A stretch of DNA of 64,000 bases from Sphingomonas sp. TREG-RG-20F-R18-01 (GTDB lineage: Bacteria > Pseudomonadota > Alphaproteobacteria > Sphingomonadales > Sphingomonadaceae). This document shows positions 43,844 to 53,314 of the stretch, in pieces. Under the pieces are notes generated by a model. It made no database searches. It was not told where the DNA came from and was given only the letters and a program-made list of their open reading frames with translations. The stretch spans positions 434,001-498,000 of the forward strand of contig NZ_JAKNQQ010000002.1 of the NCBI RefSeq assembly GCF_022662475.1, given 5' to 3'. The position numbers were made by a program, and so were the translations under genes. Positions within the stretch are counted from its first letter, which is position 1. The number at the start of each line of letters is the position of its first letter.

Positions 43844-45300
43844 TCCGCTTCCTTTGCGATGGCGAGCAATGCGTCCACGTCGAGCACGCGTTCCAGCGTG
43901 GCGGCGATTGCATCGAGCGCGGTGTCGATCGTCTCCCGCCGGTCCAGTCCGTCCGAGGTCGCGCCGAGGCTGGCGATGAGATGCGCGCGGGCGTCCGCGC
44001 GGTCGAACAGGCCGTGGACGTAGCATCCGGCGATCTGCCCGTCGCGGGCGGTTGCGCCATCGTGCGTTCCGTCGCCGAACCGCAGCATCGCGGGCGCTCC
44101 CGGATCGATGGTCGTCACGCCAACATGGATTTCATAGCCCGCAAAGGGGACGTCACCCGCAAGGAACCGCCCCGCGATCGGTCGCGTCGACTTGTCGCCG
44201 CGGATCACGGTCGTCACCGGCAGCATGCCCAGCCCCTCGACCGCGCCCGCCGGTCCTTCGATCCCGTCCGGATCCGCGATCGTGCGGCCGAGCATCTGGT
44301 AGCCGCCGCAAATGCCGAGCACGCGCCCGCCCCGGCGGACGTGCGCCGCCAGGTCTCCGTCCCAGCCCTGCGCCCGCAGGAACGCCAGATCCGCGATGGT
44401 CGCCTTGGTCCCCGGCAGGATGACGAGTGCCGCATCGCCGGGCAGCGGCTGGCCCGGGGGAACCAGCGTCAGCCGGACGCCCGGTTCGTGCGCCAGCGCG
44501 TCGAAGTCGTCGAAATTGGCGATCCGTGACAGCATCGGCACCGCGATCAGCGGACCGTCGCCATCGCCCGGGTCGCGCCCGAGCGCGACCGCATCCTCGG
44601 CGGGCAGGCGGGCCGCATCCGCCAGCCACGGCACCACCCCGATGCTGCGCCACCCGGTCCGCGTGGTGATCGCGGCCAACCCGTCGTCGAACAACGCCAC
44701 GTCGCCGCGAAACTTGTTGATCAGGAACCCGCGGATCATCGCGGCATCCTGGGGAGCGATCACCGCCTGCGTGCCGACCAGCGCCGCGATCACACCGCCG
44801 CGATCGATGTCGCCGACCAACACGACCGGCACGCCGGCGGCGCGCGCGAAGCCCATGTTGGCAATGTCGCTCGCGCGCAGGTTGATCTCAGCGGGCGAGC
44901 CAGCGCCCTCGACCACCACGATGTCCGCCTCGGCCCGGAGGCGATGATAGGCGGCAAGCACGTCGGGCAGCAGCATCGGCTTCCGGCGCCAGTAATCGCC
45001 CGCGCCCATCGTCCCGCGTGCCTTGCCGCCGACGACGAGCTGCGCGGTGCGGTCGCTCTGCGGTTTGAGCAGCACGGGGTTCATGTCGACGCTGGCAGCG
45101 ACCCGGGCGGCGATCGCCTGCAACGCCTGCGCCCGTCCGATCTCGCCGCCATCGGCGGTGACCGCGGCGTTGTTGGACATGTTCTGCGGCTTGAACGGGC
45201 GCACGCGGAGCCCGCGATCGGAGAGCAGGCGGCACAGTCCCGCCACCAGGACCGACTTGCCGACATCCGATCCCGTTCCCTGCAGCATTATCGCAGCCAT
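43840..45300 (-). CDS. cobQ: Cobyric acid synthase
   Basis: The 486-residue enzyme amidates four side chains of adenosyl-cobyrinate diamide. The N-terminal synthetase domain has the P-loop [20 protein letters not shown] and [20 protein letters not shown]. The C-terminal class I-like glutaminase domain has the nucleophile Cys in [16 protein letters not shown], plus [12 protein letters not shown] and CYVHGLFD with the supporting His. The ATG at 45300 lies 13 bp inside the preceding cbiB frame. In a salvage locus without ring synthesis this gene implies import of under-amidated corrinoids or the presence of ring genes elsewhere. Confidence 0.95.
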   Translation of the reverse strand: MAAIMLQGTGSDVGKSVLVAGLCRLLSDRGLRVRPFKPQNMSNNAAVTADGGEIGRAQALQAIAARVAASVDMNPVLLKPQSDRTAQLVVGGKARGTMGAGDYWRRKPMLLPDVLAAYHRLRAEADIVVVEGAGSPAEINLRASDIANMGFARAAGVPVVLVGDIDRGGVIAALVGTQAVIAPQDAAMIRGFLINKFRGDVALFDDGLAAITTRTGWRSIGVVPWLADAARLPAEDAVALGRDPGDGDGPLIAVPMLSRIANFDDFDALAHEPGVRLTLVPPGQPLPGDAALVILPGTKATIADLAFLRAQGWDGDLAAHVRRGGRVLGICGGYQMLGRTIADPDGIEGPAGAVEGLGMLPVTTVIRGDKSTRPIAGRFLAGDVPFAGYEIHVGVTTIDPGAPAMLRFGDGTHDGATARDGQIAGCYVHGLFDRADARAHLIASLGATSDGLDRRETIDTALDAIAATLERVLDVDALLAIAKEAE

Positions 45301-46199
45301 GCGATCCCCCCGACGACCAGCCATAACGATCCGCACGCCATCCGATAGACCCGCACCGCGCGCAGCAGGTCGCGGGCATCGGGCCGCGGCCCCTCACCGA
45401 GCGTCGCGCGCGGAGCCGGCTCCCCGTCATAGCGGACCGGCCCGCCCAGCCGGCATCCGAGCGCGCCGGCCATCGCCGCCTCGGGCCAGCCACCGTTGGG
45501 GGAGGCATGGTGTCGCGCGTCGCGCACCATCGTGCGCCACCCGCCGCGTCCGGCGAGACAGATCAACCCGCCGGACAGGCGCGCGGGAATCCAGTTCACG
45601 CCATCATCGGCACGCGCCGCCGCCCAGCCGAACCAGCGATACCGCGGCGTGCGGTGGCCGATCATCGAATCGGCGGTGTTGATCGCCTTCGCCGCGAACA
45701 GGCCGGGCAGGCCGCCGAGCAGGAACCAGAAAGCGGGCGCGACGACGCCGTCGCAGAAGCTTTCGGCAAGGCTTTCGATCGCGGCGGTGGCGATCCCGGC
45801 ATCGTCGAGCGTGGCGGTATCGCGCCCGACGATCCGGCCCACGGCGGTCCGCGCGGCGGGCAGGTCGCCAACGGAAAGCGGCCGCCATACCGCGACGACA
45901 TGCTCGTCCAGGCTGCGCTGCGCCAGACCGGTGGTGCCCGCCGCGACGACGATCACCAGCGTCCAGCCGTCCCCGGCGATCCGCTCGATCGCGCTGCCGA
46001 CGGCCGTCGATGCGAGGACCAGCACCGCGAGCAGCGCGACCCCCGCGATGCGCTGGCGGCGGGCGTCGCCCCTGTTCCATCGTTGTTCGAGCGCGGCGAT
46101 GAGCGCGCCCACCGCCACCACCGGATGCGGCCAGCCGCGCGGATAGCCCAGCGCCGCCTCCGCGATCAGCATGAGGAGGAGCAGGACGGCATGGCTCAT
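45288..46199 (-). CDS. cbiB: Adenosylcobinamide-phosphate synthase
   Basis: The 303-residue integral membrane protein attaches (R)-1-amino-2-propanol phosphate to cobyric acid. Diagnostic blocks are [20 protein letters not shown] at the N-terminus, [20 protein letters not shown] in the centre, and [20 protein letters not shown] with the metal/substrate residues. About five helices are visible. The start overlaps the btuD stop in an ATGA and the stop overlaps the cobQ start by 13 bp. Confidence 0.94.
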   Translation of the reverse strand: MSHAVLLLLMLIAEAALGYPRGWPHPVVAVGALIAALEQRWNRGDARRQRIAGVALLAVLVLASTAVGSAIERIAGDGWTLVIVVAAGTTGLAQRSLDEHVVAVWRPLSVGDLPAARTAVGRIVGRDTATLDDAGIATAAIESLAESFCDGVVAPAFWFLLGGLPGLFAAKAINTADSMIGHRTPRYRWFGWAAARADDGVNWIPARLSGGLICLAGRGGWRTMVRDARHHASPNGGWPEAAMAGALGCRLGGPVRYDGEPAPRATLGEGPRPDARDLLRAVRVYRMACGSLWLVVGGIAWLR

Positions 46200-46966
46200 C
46201 GCGCGATCGGCAGGATGAAGCGATATCCCGCCGGGGTCAGCCCGATCTCGACATCCACGCCGTACGCCGCGGCGATCAACGGTGCGGTCAGCACGTCGGC
46301 GGCCGGGCCGGCGGCAACCACCTTTCCGTCGCGCAGCAACACCGCATCGTCGGCGATGCGGGCGGCGAGATGAAGGTCGTGCAGCACGAGCACGACCCCG
46401 CTTCCTTGGGCCGCAATCAGCCGCAACCGCGCGAGCACGTCCAGCTGGTGCCCGGGATCGAGGCTGGCGAGCGGTTCGTCGGCGAGCAGCCAGTCGGGCT
46501 CGCCCGCCAGAACGCGCGCCAGCAACGCGCGGCCGCGTTCGCCGCCGGACAGATGCTCGATGCCGCTTCTGGCAAAGCCGGTCATGTCGGTCGCGGCAAG
46601 CGCGCGCGCGACCGCCGCCCGATCCGCCGCCGTCTCGCCCCAGCGTCCGCGATGCGGCAGGCGACCGAGCCCGACCAGCGTGGCCACGTCGATATTCCAG
46701 TGCACGTCCGCCGCCTGCGGCAGCAGCCCGATCGCGCGCGCGCGGACGCGACGGTCGATCCGCTGCACGTCGGTCCCGTCGAGCGTCGCCGCACCGTCGT
46801 CGGGCGTGCGCAGGGCGGCAAGGCACGCGAGCAGCGTGCTCTTCCCCGCGCCGTTCGGGCCCAGCAAGGCGGTCACGCGCCCGCGCCGGAACGCAAGACG
46901 GACATCGTCGAGCACGCGCTTGCCATCCAGCGACAGCCCGATGCCCTCGGCCGCGAGGCGGCTCAT
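46196..46966 (-). CDS. btuD: ABC transporter ATPase for vitamin B12
   Basis: The 256-residue ATPase has Walker A LLGPNGAGKSTLLACLA, Q-loop IGLLPQAADVHWNIDV, the signature HLSGGERGRALLARVLAGEP, Walker B WLLADEPLAS and the switch His in VVLVLHDLHLAARIA. It pairs with the FecCD-type permease 4 bp upstream and the binding protein before that. Iron-siderophore importers have the same architecture, but the riboswitch and surrounding cob genes make a corrinoid substrate clear. Confidence 0.92.
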   Translation of the reverse strand: MSRLAAEGIGLSLDGKRVLDDVRLAFRRGRVTALLGPNGAGKSTLLACLAALRTPDDGAATLDGTDVQRIDRRVRARAIGLLPQAADVHWNIDVATLVGLGRLPHRGRWGETAADRAAVARALAATDMTGFARSGIEHLSGGERGRALLARVLAGEPDWLLADEPLASLDPGHQLDVLARLRLIAAQGSGVVLVLHDLHLAARIADDAVLLRDGKVVAAGPAADVLTAPLIAAAYGVDVEIGLTPAGYRFILPIAR

Positions 46967-47925
46967 GCGAGCCGCCGGCGCATGCGGATCAGCAGGTACA
47001 GGAAGAACGGTCCGCCGAGCATCGACATGGCGATCCCCAGCCGCAATTCGCTCACCGTGGGCGCGAGCCTGACCAGGCTGTCCGCCACCGTCAGCAGCAC
47101 CGCGCCGCCCAGCGCGGCGGGCAGCAGGATCGCCGACGGCCGGTTGCCCGCGAACGGGCGGACGAGGTGCGGCACGATCAGCCCGACGAACCCGATGATC
47201 CCCGCCGACGCCACCGCCGCGCCGACGCACAAGGCGGTCCCGGCGATCACCACCAGCTGCAACCGCCCGGGATCGACCCCGACCGACCGCGCCGCCTGCT
47301 CTCCCAGCGTCAGCGCATCGAGCGACCGCGCCGTCGTGGCGAGCAGCGCGCTGCCGACCAGGATCAACGGCAGGGCGACCGTAACGTCGTCCCAGCTGCG
47401 ATCGGTCAGCGCGCCCATCAGCCAGGTCACGATCTGCGATGAAACGAACGGCGTCGGCGCAAGGCTGATCGCGAGCGCGGTCAGCGAACCGGTGATGCTG
47501 GTCAGGATCATCCCCGCCAGCGTGAACAGGATCAGGCTACCCGACCGCCCGGCAATCACCGCGAGCAAGGCCATCGTCGCGCCGGCACCGATCAACGCAA
47601 ACCCCGGCAGCAACCACAGCCGCGCGGCAAAACCGAAATAGAGCGATACCACCGCTCCCAGCGCCGCCCCCGACGACACGCCGAACAGCCCGGGATCGGC
47701 GAGCGGATTGCGTAGATAGCCCTGCATCACCGCCCCCGACAGCCCGAGCGCGCCGCCCACGAGCAGCGCGAGCAGCGTCCGCGGGAGGCGCAGCTCGACG
47801 ATGATGATCGAGCGCGGGTCGGCGGCGGTCCATGCGTCGAGCGGCACCCACACCTTGCCCGCCGCGACCGACAGGCCCGCCGCGCAGACCAGCGCCAGCA
47901 GCAGGCCGAGATTGAGCCGGGTCAT
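46963..47925 (-). CDS. btuC: FecCD-family permease for vitamin B12
   Basis: The 320-residue protein has about ten helices and the BtuC/FecCD signatures ELRLPRTLLALLVGGALGLS, GAVMQGYLRNPLADPGLFGV and GIIGFVGLIVPHLVRPFAGN, with the EAA-like coupling region near VRPFAG. It forms the inner-membrane channel of the corrinoid importer. Start and stop overlap both neighbours by 4 bp. Confidence 0.93.
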   Translation of the reverse strand: MTRLNLGLLLALVCAAGLSVAAGKVWVPLDAWTAADPRSIIIVELRLPRTLLALLVGGALGLSGAVMQGYLRNPLADPGLFGVSSGAALGAVVSLYFGFAARLWLLPGFALIGAGATMALLAVIAGRSGSLILFTLAGMILTSITGSLTALAISLAPTPFVSSQIVTWLMGALTDRSWDDVTVALPLILVGSALLATTARSLDALTLGEQAARSVGVDPGRLQLVVIAGTALCVGAAVASAGIIGFVGLIVPHLVRPFAGNRPSAILLPAALGGAVLLTVADSLVRLAPTVSELRLGIAMSMLGGPFFLYLLIRMRRRLA

Positions 47926-48731
47926 GCGGCGAACCCGCCGCGCACCTGGTTCAGGCGCGCCATCGCATCGATGATCGTCGGCCCGCCGCAATTCATCAAG
48001 CGCGCCGGATAGGTCGCGACGACGATCCGCCGGGCGAGCCGCCTGACCGCGGGATGCGAGGTGAGCCGGTCTTCGCCCACCTCGGCGGCGGCGACCGACA
48101 GCAGCACGCGCGGCGGCCGCGCGACGAGATATTCGAGCGGCAGCACGTCCCATTTCTTGAGGCCGTAAGCCGCGCTCATGTTACGGAACCCCGCGCGGCG
48201 CAGCAGTTCGTCGGGAAGCGTCCCGCTGCCGGGCACGAGCCCGCCGGATTGCCAGATCAGCGCGGGCAGCGGGGCGGCGTGCGATGGCGCCGCCGCCGCC
48301 GCGATCCGTGCCGCGAGCGCAGCGCCCCGCGCCGGATGCCCGGTCTCGGCGGAAATGTCGCGGACCTGCACGATGCTTTCGGCGACCGACTCCGGCACCG
48401 CAAATTGGACGAGCCGGATATGCAGCCGCTTGAGCGCGGCGACCGTCGCGGGTTCGGTATGCGGCCCGGTCAGCACCACGTCGGGCCGCAGCGCGACGAC
48501 TTCCTCGGCGGTCCCGGAAGTCGCGCGGAAGCGGTTGGCGACGGCGAGGGGGATCGAGGTCGCGCGCGGATCCTGCGAATAATGGCTGATCCCCGCGATC
48601 TGCGCGGGGTCGGCGACCCGCACCAGTACGGCATCGATACACGGGTTGATCGACACGATCCGCGGCGGGCGCACCGGCGCGGCCGACGCCAGCACCGCCG
48701 CTGCCAGCGGCAGGGCGACCGGACGGATCAA
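47922..48731 (-). CDS. btuF: Periplasmic corrinoid-binding protein (BtuF-like)
   Basis: The 269-residue protein has a signal peptide (LPLAAAVLASAAPV) followed by RIVSINPCIDAVLVRVADPA and VVALRPDVVLTGPHTEPATV, the two conserved blocks of the class III periplasmic binding fold. It captures cobalamin or cobinamide delivered by the BtuB receptor and passes it to BtuCD. No lipobox is present, so it should be soluble. Overlaps of 4 bp occur with cobO and btuC. Confidence 0.88.
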   Translation of the reverse strand: MIRPVALPLAAAVLASAAPVRPPRIVSINPCIDAVLVRVADPAQIAGISHYSQDPRATSIPLAVANRFRATSGTAEEVVALRPDVVLTGPHTEPATVAALKRLHIRLVQFAVPESVAESIVQVRDISAETGHPARGAALAARIAAAAAPSHAAPLPALIWQSGGLVPGSGTLPDELLRRAGFRNMSAAYGLKKWDVLPLEYLVARPPRVLLSVAAAEVGEDRLTSHPAVRRLARRIVVATYPARLMNCGGPTIIDAMARLNQVRGGFAA

Positions 48732-49342
48732 AACTCGACGCCCTTCTGCGCCGCGAACCCGGCATTATACGGGTGCTTCACCTCGGTGAAATCGGTGATG
48801 AGGTCGGCGATCTCGAGCAGCTCGGGCTTCGCGCCGCGCCCGGTGATGCAGATGTGCTTGGTGAGCGGGCGCTCCTTGAGGAATGCGACGATCTCGGCGA
48901 TCGGCAGCGTGTCGTTGCGCAGCACGATGTTGAGTTCGTCGAGGATCACGAAGTCGATCGCGGGATCGAGGATCATCGCCTTCGACCGCTCCCACGCCGC
49001 ACGCGCAGCGGCGATGTCGAGTGCGCGGTCCTGCGTGTCCCAGGTGAAGCCTTCGCCCATCACCTCGAACGTCGCGAGATCGGGATGCGCCTCGAAGAAA
49101 TTGCGCTCGCCCGTCTCCCACTTGCCCTTCACATATTGCAGGATCGCGACCTTCATCCCCCAGCCGATGCTGCGGATCGCCATGCCGAAGGCGGACGAGG
49201 ACTTGCCCTTGCCGTTGCCGGTGTGGACGATCAGCAACCCGCGCTCGAGCGTGCGGCGCGCCTGCATCCGCTCGCGCGCGGCGGCGATGCGTTTGCTGCG
49301 CGCGTTGTGGCGGGCGAAATCTTCCGGGGTTTCGGTCGTCAT
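48728..49342 (-). CDS. cobO: Corrinoid adenosyltransferase
   Basis: The 204-residue enzyme transfers the adenosyl group from ATP to cob(I)alamin-type corrinoids. The P-loop is GLLIVHTGNGKGKSSSAFGM, followed by VAILQYVKGKWETGE, VILDELNIVLRND and HICITGRGAKPELLEIADLI. The C-terminus EVKHPYNAGFAAQKGVEF is typical of CobO/BtuR. It acts on salvaged cobinamide before the later steps encoded downstream. Confidence 0.96.
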   Translation of the reverse strand: MTTETPEDFARHNARSKRIAAARERMQARRTLERGLLIVHTGNGKGKSSSAFGMAIRSIGWGMKVAILQYVKGKWETGERNFFEAHPDLATFEVMGEGFTWDTQDRALDIAAARAAWERSKAMILDPAIDFVILDELNIVLRNDTLPIAEIVAFLKERPLTKHICITGRGAKPELLEIADLITDFTEVKHPYNAGFAAQKGVEF

Positions 49343-50433
49343 CGGGAGAACTCCTCGAGCGCGGTGGCAAGACGGACGAGGCCAGCCGCACCGCGCGGCA
49401 GGCCGATGCGGAGCCGGTCGGGCTGATCGGCGAAAGGGCGGGTCAGGATCGCATGGCGTGCAAGCGTCTCGAACAGGCGAGTTGCCGCGCTGCAGGCAAT
49501 CAGCCGGAACAATGGCGCATGCCCGATCAGGTCGAGCCCGGCGCCGCGCAGCACGTCATCGAGCAGCGTGCCGGTCTCCGCGATCCGCGCGGCTTGCGCC
49601 TGGCGCCAGCCGTGGTCGCGATAGGCGGCCGTGCCGATCGCGACGGCGGCGGACGAGACCGGCCAGTCGCCGAGCATGGCGCGCAGGCGTATTGCAAGAT
49701 CCTGGCCGGCAACGACGAAGCCGAGCCGCACGCCGGGGAGCCCGTAGAATTTCCCGAACGAGCGCAGCACGATCAGCCGGTCGCTCGCGCGGGGGGACAG
49801 GCCGGGGGCGGGGTCGGCATAGGCTTCGTCGACGACGACGGTCATCGTGGTCGAGAGATCGCGCAGCAGGGCAGGATCGGTGACGCGGCCGTCGGGGTTG
49901 GAGGGGGAGGCGAGCACCAGCAGGTCGCTGTCGAGCGAAAGACCCGTTTCCGCAGTGCCGTTTTCCCGCGCAGGCGGGAATCCAGGGTTGCCGGCGCAGC
50001 ACCTGTTACCCTGGATTCCCGCCTGCGCGGGAAAACGGTCTTGGTCGAAGGTCTGGACACCCACCGCATCCGCCGAAACCGCCACCGCGTCCGGCCACGC
50101 TGCCAGATGCCCCGCATAGCCCGGTCGCACCACGCACGCCCGCTTCGCCCCCAGCAACGACGCGAGCACCCGCATCGCCAGGTCGGTCCCCGGCACCGCA
50201 ACGACCTGTGCCGGATCGGCCACCCCGAACGCGTCCGCCGCCGCTGCCTCGAGTGCGGCGATCGCCCCCGGCTCGGGCAACCGCTCCCAGCCCGGATCGA
50301 CCCCCGCCACCGGCCACGGCCAGGGTGCGATCCCGGTCGACAGGTCGATCCAGTCCGCCCGCCCGAACGCGGCCCGCGCAGCCTCGACCCGTCCGCCGTG
50401 GGCGTGAAACAGGGCGAGGTCGCGGGGTGTCAT
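49339..50433 (-). CDS. Threonine-phosphate decarboxylase with an internal repeat insertion
   Basis: The 364-residue PLP enzyme makes (R)-1-amino-2-propanol phosphate for CbiB. It is often called CobC in alphaproteobacteria and CobD in Salmonella, so no symbol is assigned. Features are WIDLSTGIAPWPWP, AVPGTDLAMRVLASLLGAKR, ASPSNPDGRVTDPALL, VVDEAYADPAPG and the PLP Lys in VLRSFGKFYGLPGVRLGFV. Residues 132-159 are a foreign in-frame segment encoded by an 81-bp palindrome (QDRFPAQAGIQGN...). The palindrome falls between the substrate-domain strand VGVQTF and the LDSDLLVLASPSNPDG strand, probably a surface loop, so activity may survive. Confidence 0.92.
   Translation of the reverse strand: MTPRDLALFHAHGGRVEAARAAFGRADWIDLSTGIAPWPWPVAGVDPGWERLPEPGAIAALEAAAADAFGVADPAQVVAVPGTDLAMRVLASLLGAKRACVVRPGYAGHLAAWPDAVAVSADAVGVQTFDQDRFPAQAGIQGNRCCAGNPGFPPARENGTAETGLSLDSDLLVLASPSNPDGRVTDPALLRDLSTTMTVVVDEAYADPAPGLSPRASDRLIVLRSFGKFYGLPGVRLGFVVAGQDLAIRLRAMLGDWPVSSAAVAIGTAAYRDHGWRQAQAARIAETGTLLDDVLRGAGLDLIGHAPLFRLIACSAATRLFETLARHAILTRPFADQPDRLRIGLPRGAAGLVRLATALEEFSR
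49958..50038. repeat. Palindromic repeat inside a coding sequence
   Basis: A perfect 31-bp inverted repeat (arms 49958-49988 and 50008-50038) encloses a 19-nt loop. Each arm includes the local hairpin TTCCCGCGCAGGCGGGAA. Its length of 81 bp is a multiple of three, and translated on the minus strand it reads FPAQAGIQ at one end. A related element lies at 61258-61350. Confidence 0.95.
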
Positions 50434-50440
50434 CGGGCGG

Positions 50441-52375
50441 TCAATAGGTCAGCCGGATGCCGCCAAAGGCGGCGCGGCCGGGCTGCCCATATTGGTAGAT
50501 CGTCTGGTAGTGCGTATCGAGCACGTTCTCGATCCGACCGTACACCTCGACCCTCTTGGTGACCGGAAAGGACGCGCGCAGGTCCGCGAGCACATAGCCG
50601 TCGAGCCGCCGCGCGTTCGACGCATTGTCGAAGCTGTCGCCGACGGATGTCAGCGTCGCGCCGGTCGTCAGCCCGAAGCCCCAGCGATAGTCGGCATTGA
50701 CCGTGATGCTCTGGTCCGGCCGCCGCGCGAGCTTGCGGCCGAACGTCGCGGAGCCCGCCGAGCGGTCGGTCGCGTCCAGATACGTATAGCTCGTGCTGAC
50801 GCTCAATGCCTCCACCGGGCGGAGCAGCAGCGTCAGTTCGACGCCCTGCGCGCGTGTCCGCGCAACGTTGTCGTACGTGCCAAACGGCCGATCCGTACAA
50901 ATCCCGGTCAGCGTCGTGTCACACGAGACGAAGGTGATGAGATCGGTCGAGGTGCGATGGAACCACGTCGCGCTCGCCTCGACCGCGCCGTTGAGCGCCT
51001 TCTGCGTGATCCCGGCATCCCAGCCATGCGACCGCTCCGGGGCCAGCCGGGCATTCCCGTACTCGCTTTGCAGCTGGTACAGGGTCGGCGCCTTGAACCC
51101 TTCGGAATAGCTCGCGCGGAACGTGGTCGCGCCTTCGTTCGGGGAATAGACCCCGCTGCCCGAGAAGGTCGTCGCGCCGCCGAAGATGGAGTGATCGTCA
51201 TGCCGCACGCCGCCGGTCGCGGTCAGCCCGGCGATCGGGGTTACCGACAGCTGCCCGTAGACGCTGAACAGCCGGGCCCGTCCGCGCGTGACCGGCCCCT
51301 CGTAGCTGGAAGTCGCGAAGCGCGAGACTTCGCGTTCGGCGCCAAAGGTCGTGAACACCGCGGACGTGACGTCGAGCGTGCCCTGATATTCCATCCGGTC
51401 GTTGCGGCCGACTCCCCGGAAGGTCTCGGTCGGGGTCCCGTCGGGGTCGATGTTGCGGCGGTCGGTGTCGGTATGCGCATACCCGAAGCGGTTGCGGAAA
51501 TGGCCATCGAACACCGCGGCGTTGAGCCCGGCATAGCCGAGCCACTGTGCGGACTCGCCATACTCGCGGGTGTCGCCGAAGCTGTAGTCGGGGGGCGGGA
51601 AGCCATCGATGTCGGTGCGGCCGTTGCTGTAGAACCCCCGCAGGTCGATCGAGACGGTGCTGGCGAGCGCGATGCCGAGGCTGCCGTTGGCGGCGTAGGT
51701 GCGGAAACCGTCGCGCTCCGGTCCCGGGGCGTAGGCCGAGACGCCGTCGGTGGTATAATAGCCGCCGCCGACACTCGCCGACACCGGCCCGACCTTGCCG
51801 GAGACGTTGGCGAAGCCCTGGCCGGTGCCATAGCCGCCACCCTCGGCGCGCGCGTTGATCGCGACATGCTCGGTCGGCTGGCGCGTGATGAGGTTGACCA
51901 CGCCACCGATCGCCTGGCTGCCCCACAGCACCGATTGCGCGCCGCGCAGCACTTCGATCCGCGCGATATTGCCGATCATCAGCCCGCCGAAGTTGAACCC
52001 CCCGCCCGGCGAGGACGGATCGTTGAGCTTGATCCCGTCGATCAGCGCGACGGTCTGGTCGCTCTCGGCGCCACGGATGCTGACCGAGGTCGTGGTCCCG
52101 ATGCCGCCATTGCGCACCACCGTGACGCCCGGGGTCTGGCGCAGCAGGTCGGAGACGACCACCGCCTGCCGCTGCGTGATCGTCGCGGTGTCGAGCACGG
52201 TGACCGACTGCCCGACCGTGTCGGAAGGGCGTGCCGCGCGATTGGCGGTGACGACGATGTCCTGCGCCGCGTCGGCCGCTTTCTCCAGGCCGCCGGTCGA
52301 CTGCGCGCTTTGCGCAAGCGCGGGGGCCGCCATGCCGATGCACGGCAGCCAGATCAGATAGGCACAGGTCTTCAC
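50441..52375 (-). CDS. btuB: TonB-dependent vitamin B12 receptor
   Basis: The 644-residue outer-membrane receptor has a signal peptide ending APALAQ, TonB-box DIVVTANRAARPSDTVGQSV, a plug (ALIDGIKLNDPSSPGG, IEVLRGAQSVLWGSQAIGGV) and a barrel ending AFGGIRLTY. It is the first gene after a cobalamin riboswitch on the same strand. The start is GTG 52375, preceded by GAAGGGGG; the frame runs on upstream into the riboswitch, so longer versions are wrong. It brings cobalamin or other corrinoids to BtuF. Confidence 0.94.
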   Translation of the reverse strand: MKTCAYLIWLPCIGMAAPALAQSAQSTGGLEKAADAAQDIVVTANRAARPSDTVGQSVTVLDTATITQRQAVVVSDLLRQTPGVTVVRNGGIGTTTSVSIRGAESDQTVALIDGIKLNDPSSPGGGFNFGGLMIGNIARIEVLRGAQSVLWGSQAIGGVVNLITRQPTEHVAINARAEGGGYGTGQGFANVSGKVGPVSASVGGGYYTTDGVSAYAPGPERDGFRTYAANGSLGIALASTVSIDLRGFYSNGRTDIDGFPPPDYSFGDTREYGESAQWLGYAGLNAAVFDGHFRNRFGYAHTDTDRRNIDPDGTPTETFRGVGRNDRMEYQGTLDVTSAVFTTFGAEREVSRFATSSYEGPVTRGRARLFSVYGQLSVTPIAGLTATGGVRHDDHSIFGGATTFSGSGVYSPNEGATTFRASYSEGFKAPTLYQLQSEYGNARLAPERSHGWDAGITQKALNGAVEASATWFHRTSTDLITFVSCDTTLTGICTDRPFGTYDNVARTRAQGVELTLLLRPVEALSVSTSYTYLDATDRSAGSATFGRKLARRPDQSITVNADYRWGFGLTTGATLTSVGDSFDNASNARRLDGYVLADLRASFPVTKRVEVYGRIENVLDTHYQTIYQYGQPGRAAFGGIRLTY

Positions 52376-52511
52376 GTGTTTCCCCCTTCGCAACAGCTCC
52401 GGGATCACGCGCGCATCGGGGCGAAAGAGCTTCCGACCACGCACGACCCCAACCATGTCGTCACGCGAGGAAACCCTCGATCGCGCGGCACACCCCGGCC
52501 GGACGAAGGAC

Positions 52512-52696
52512 AACCGCGACAGGCAGGTCTCCTGGCTCCCGGGTCTTCGTCTTGCCCGGCCTTCCCGGATCCTGGGATCCAGTGGCACACGATCGGGGCA
52601 AGACTCGCCGGTCACAGTTGCGGGGACAGCCCCGGGTGACGCGCCCTGGACGCGCTTCCGGGTTCCCTTTTCATCCCATCTCTGGGAACCTGTCGC
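52512..52696 (-). promoter_or_regulatory. Cobalamin (adenosylcobalamin) riboswitch
   Basis: On the minus strand the order of conserved elements is: GACAGGTTCCC near 52696, AAAGGGAACCCGG, the strongly conserved GGGGCTGTCCCCGCAACTGTGA (52609-52630), GTGTGCCACTGG (52579-52590), and the 3' GAGCCAGGAGACCTGCCTGTCG near 52517-52538. It lies 136 nt before the btuB GTG, and corrinoid binding should shut down the btuB-to-cobC operon. The divergent cobU gene is on the opposite strand and cannot be controlled by it directly. Confidence 0.96.
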
Positions 52697-52735
52697 ATCG
52701 GCGCGTCTAGAGCGCGCTTCAGACAAGGGCAAGCC

Positions 52736-53251
52736 GTGGCACGAACGACACTATTCCTGGGGGGCGCGCGTTCCGGCAAGAGTGGCCTTGCGCAACGCTC
52801 GATCGAGCAGTGCGCGGGGCCGCTGACCTATCTCGCGACCGCCGAGGCGGGCGATGCCGAGATGATCGACCGGATCGCCCGCCATCGTGCCGATCGCGGG
52901 CCGCGCTGGCGGACCGTCGAGTGCCCGGTGCGGTTGCCCGAGGCGATCCGCGCGGTCGGCACTGGCGCGATCCTGGTCGACTGTCTGACCTTGTGGCTCT
53001 CCAACCTGATGCTGGCTGACCTGGATATCGCCCGGTACACCCGGGAACTGCTCACCGCGCTTGCCGATACGCCGCTGCCCGTCGCGATCGTGACGAACGA
53101 GGTCGGGCTTGGGATCGTGCCCGACCATCCGCTGGGTCGCGCGTTTCGGGATGCGGCCGGGCGCCTGAACCAGGCGGTCGCGGCGCAAGTGGACGTCGCC
53201 TATTTCGTCGCGGCGGGGCTGGTCCTTCCGTTGCAATCCTTTCCGACCTAG
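52736..53251 (+). CDS. cobU: Bifunctional adenosylcobinamide kinase / adenosylcobinamide-phosphate guanylyltransferase
   Basis: The 171-residue enzyme phosphorylates adenosylcobinamide and adds GMP. Walker A is LFLGGARSGKSGLAQ, the guanylylated His is in DRIARHRADRGPRW, and ILVDCLTLWLSNLM and VIVTNEVGLGIVPDHPLGRA follow, with AGRLNQAVAAQVDVAYFVAA near the end. The start is GTG 52736. It is divergent from btuB and completes the salvage route with CobS, CobT and CobC. It is also called CobP in alphaproteobacteria. Confidence 0.95.
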   Translation: MARTTLFLGGARSGKSGLAQRSIEQCAGPLTYLATAEAGDAEMIDRIARHRADRGPRWRTVECPVRLPEAIRAVGTGAILVDCLTLWLSNLMLADLDIARYTRELLTALADTPLPVAIVTNEVGLGIVPDHPLGRAFRDAAGRLNQAVAAQVDVAYFVAAGLVLPLQSFPT

Positions 53252-53314
53252 CATGACGGTCCCACGATCGTGCGCGACGGCGTACAGTCCCTGCCAAAGC
53301 CCCGGAGTTCGCCG

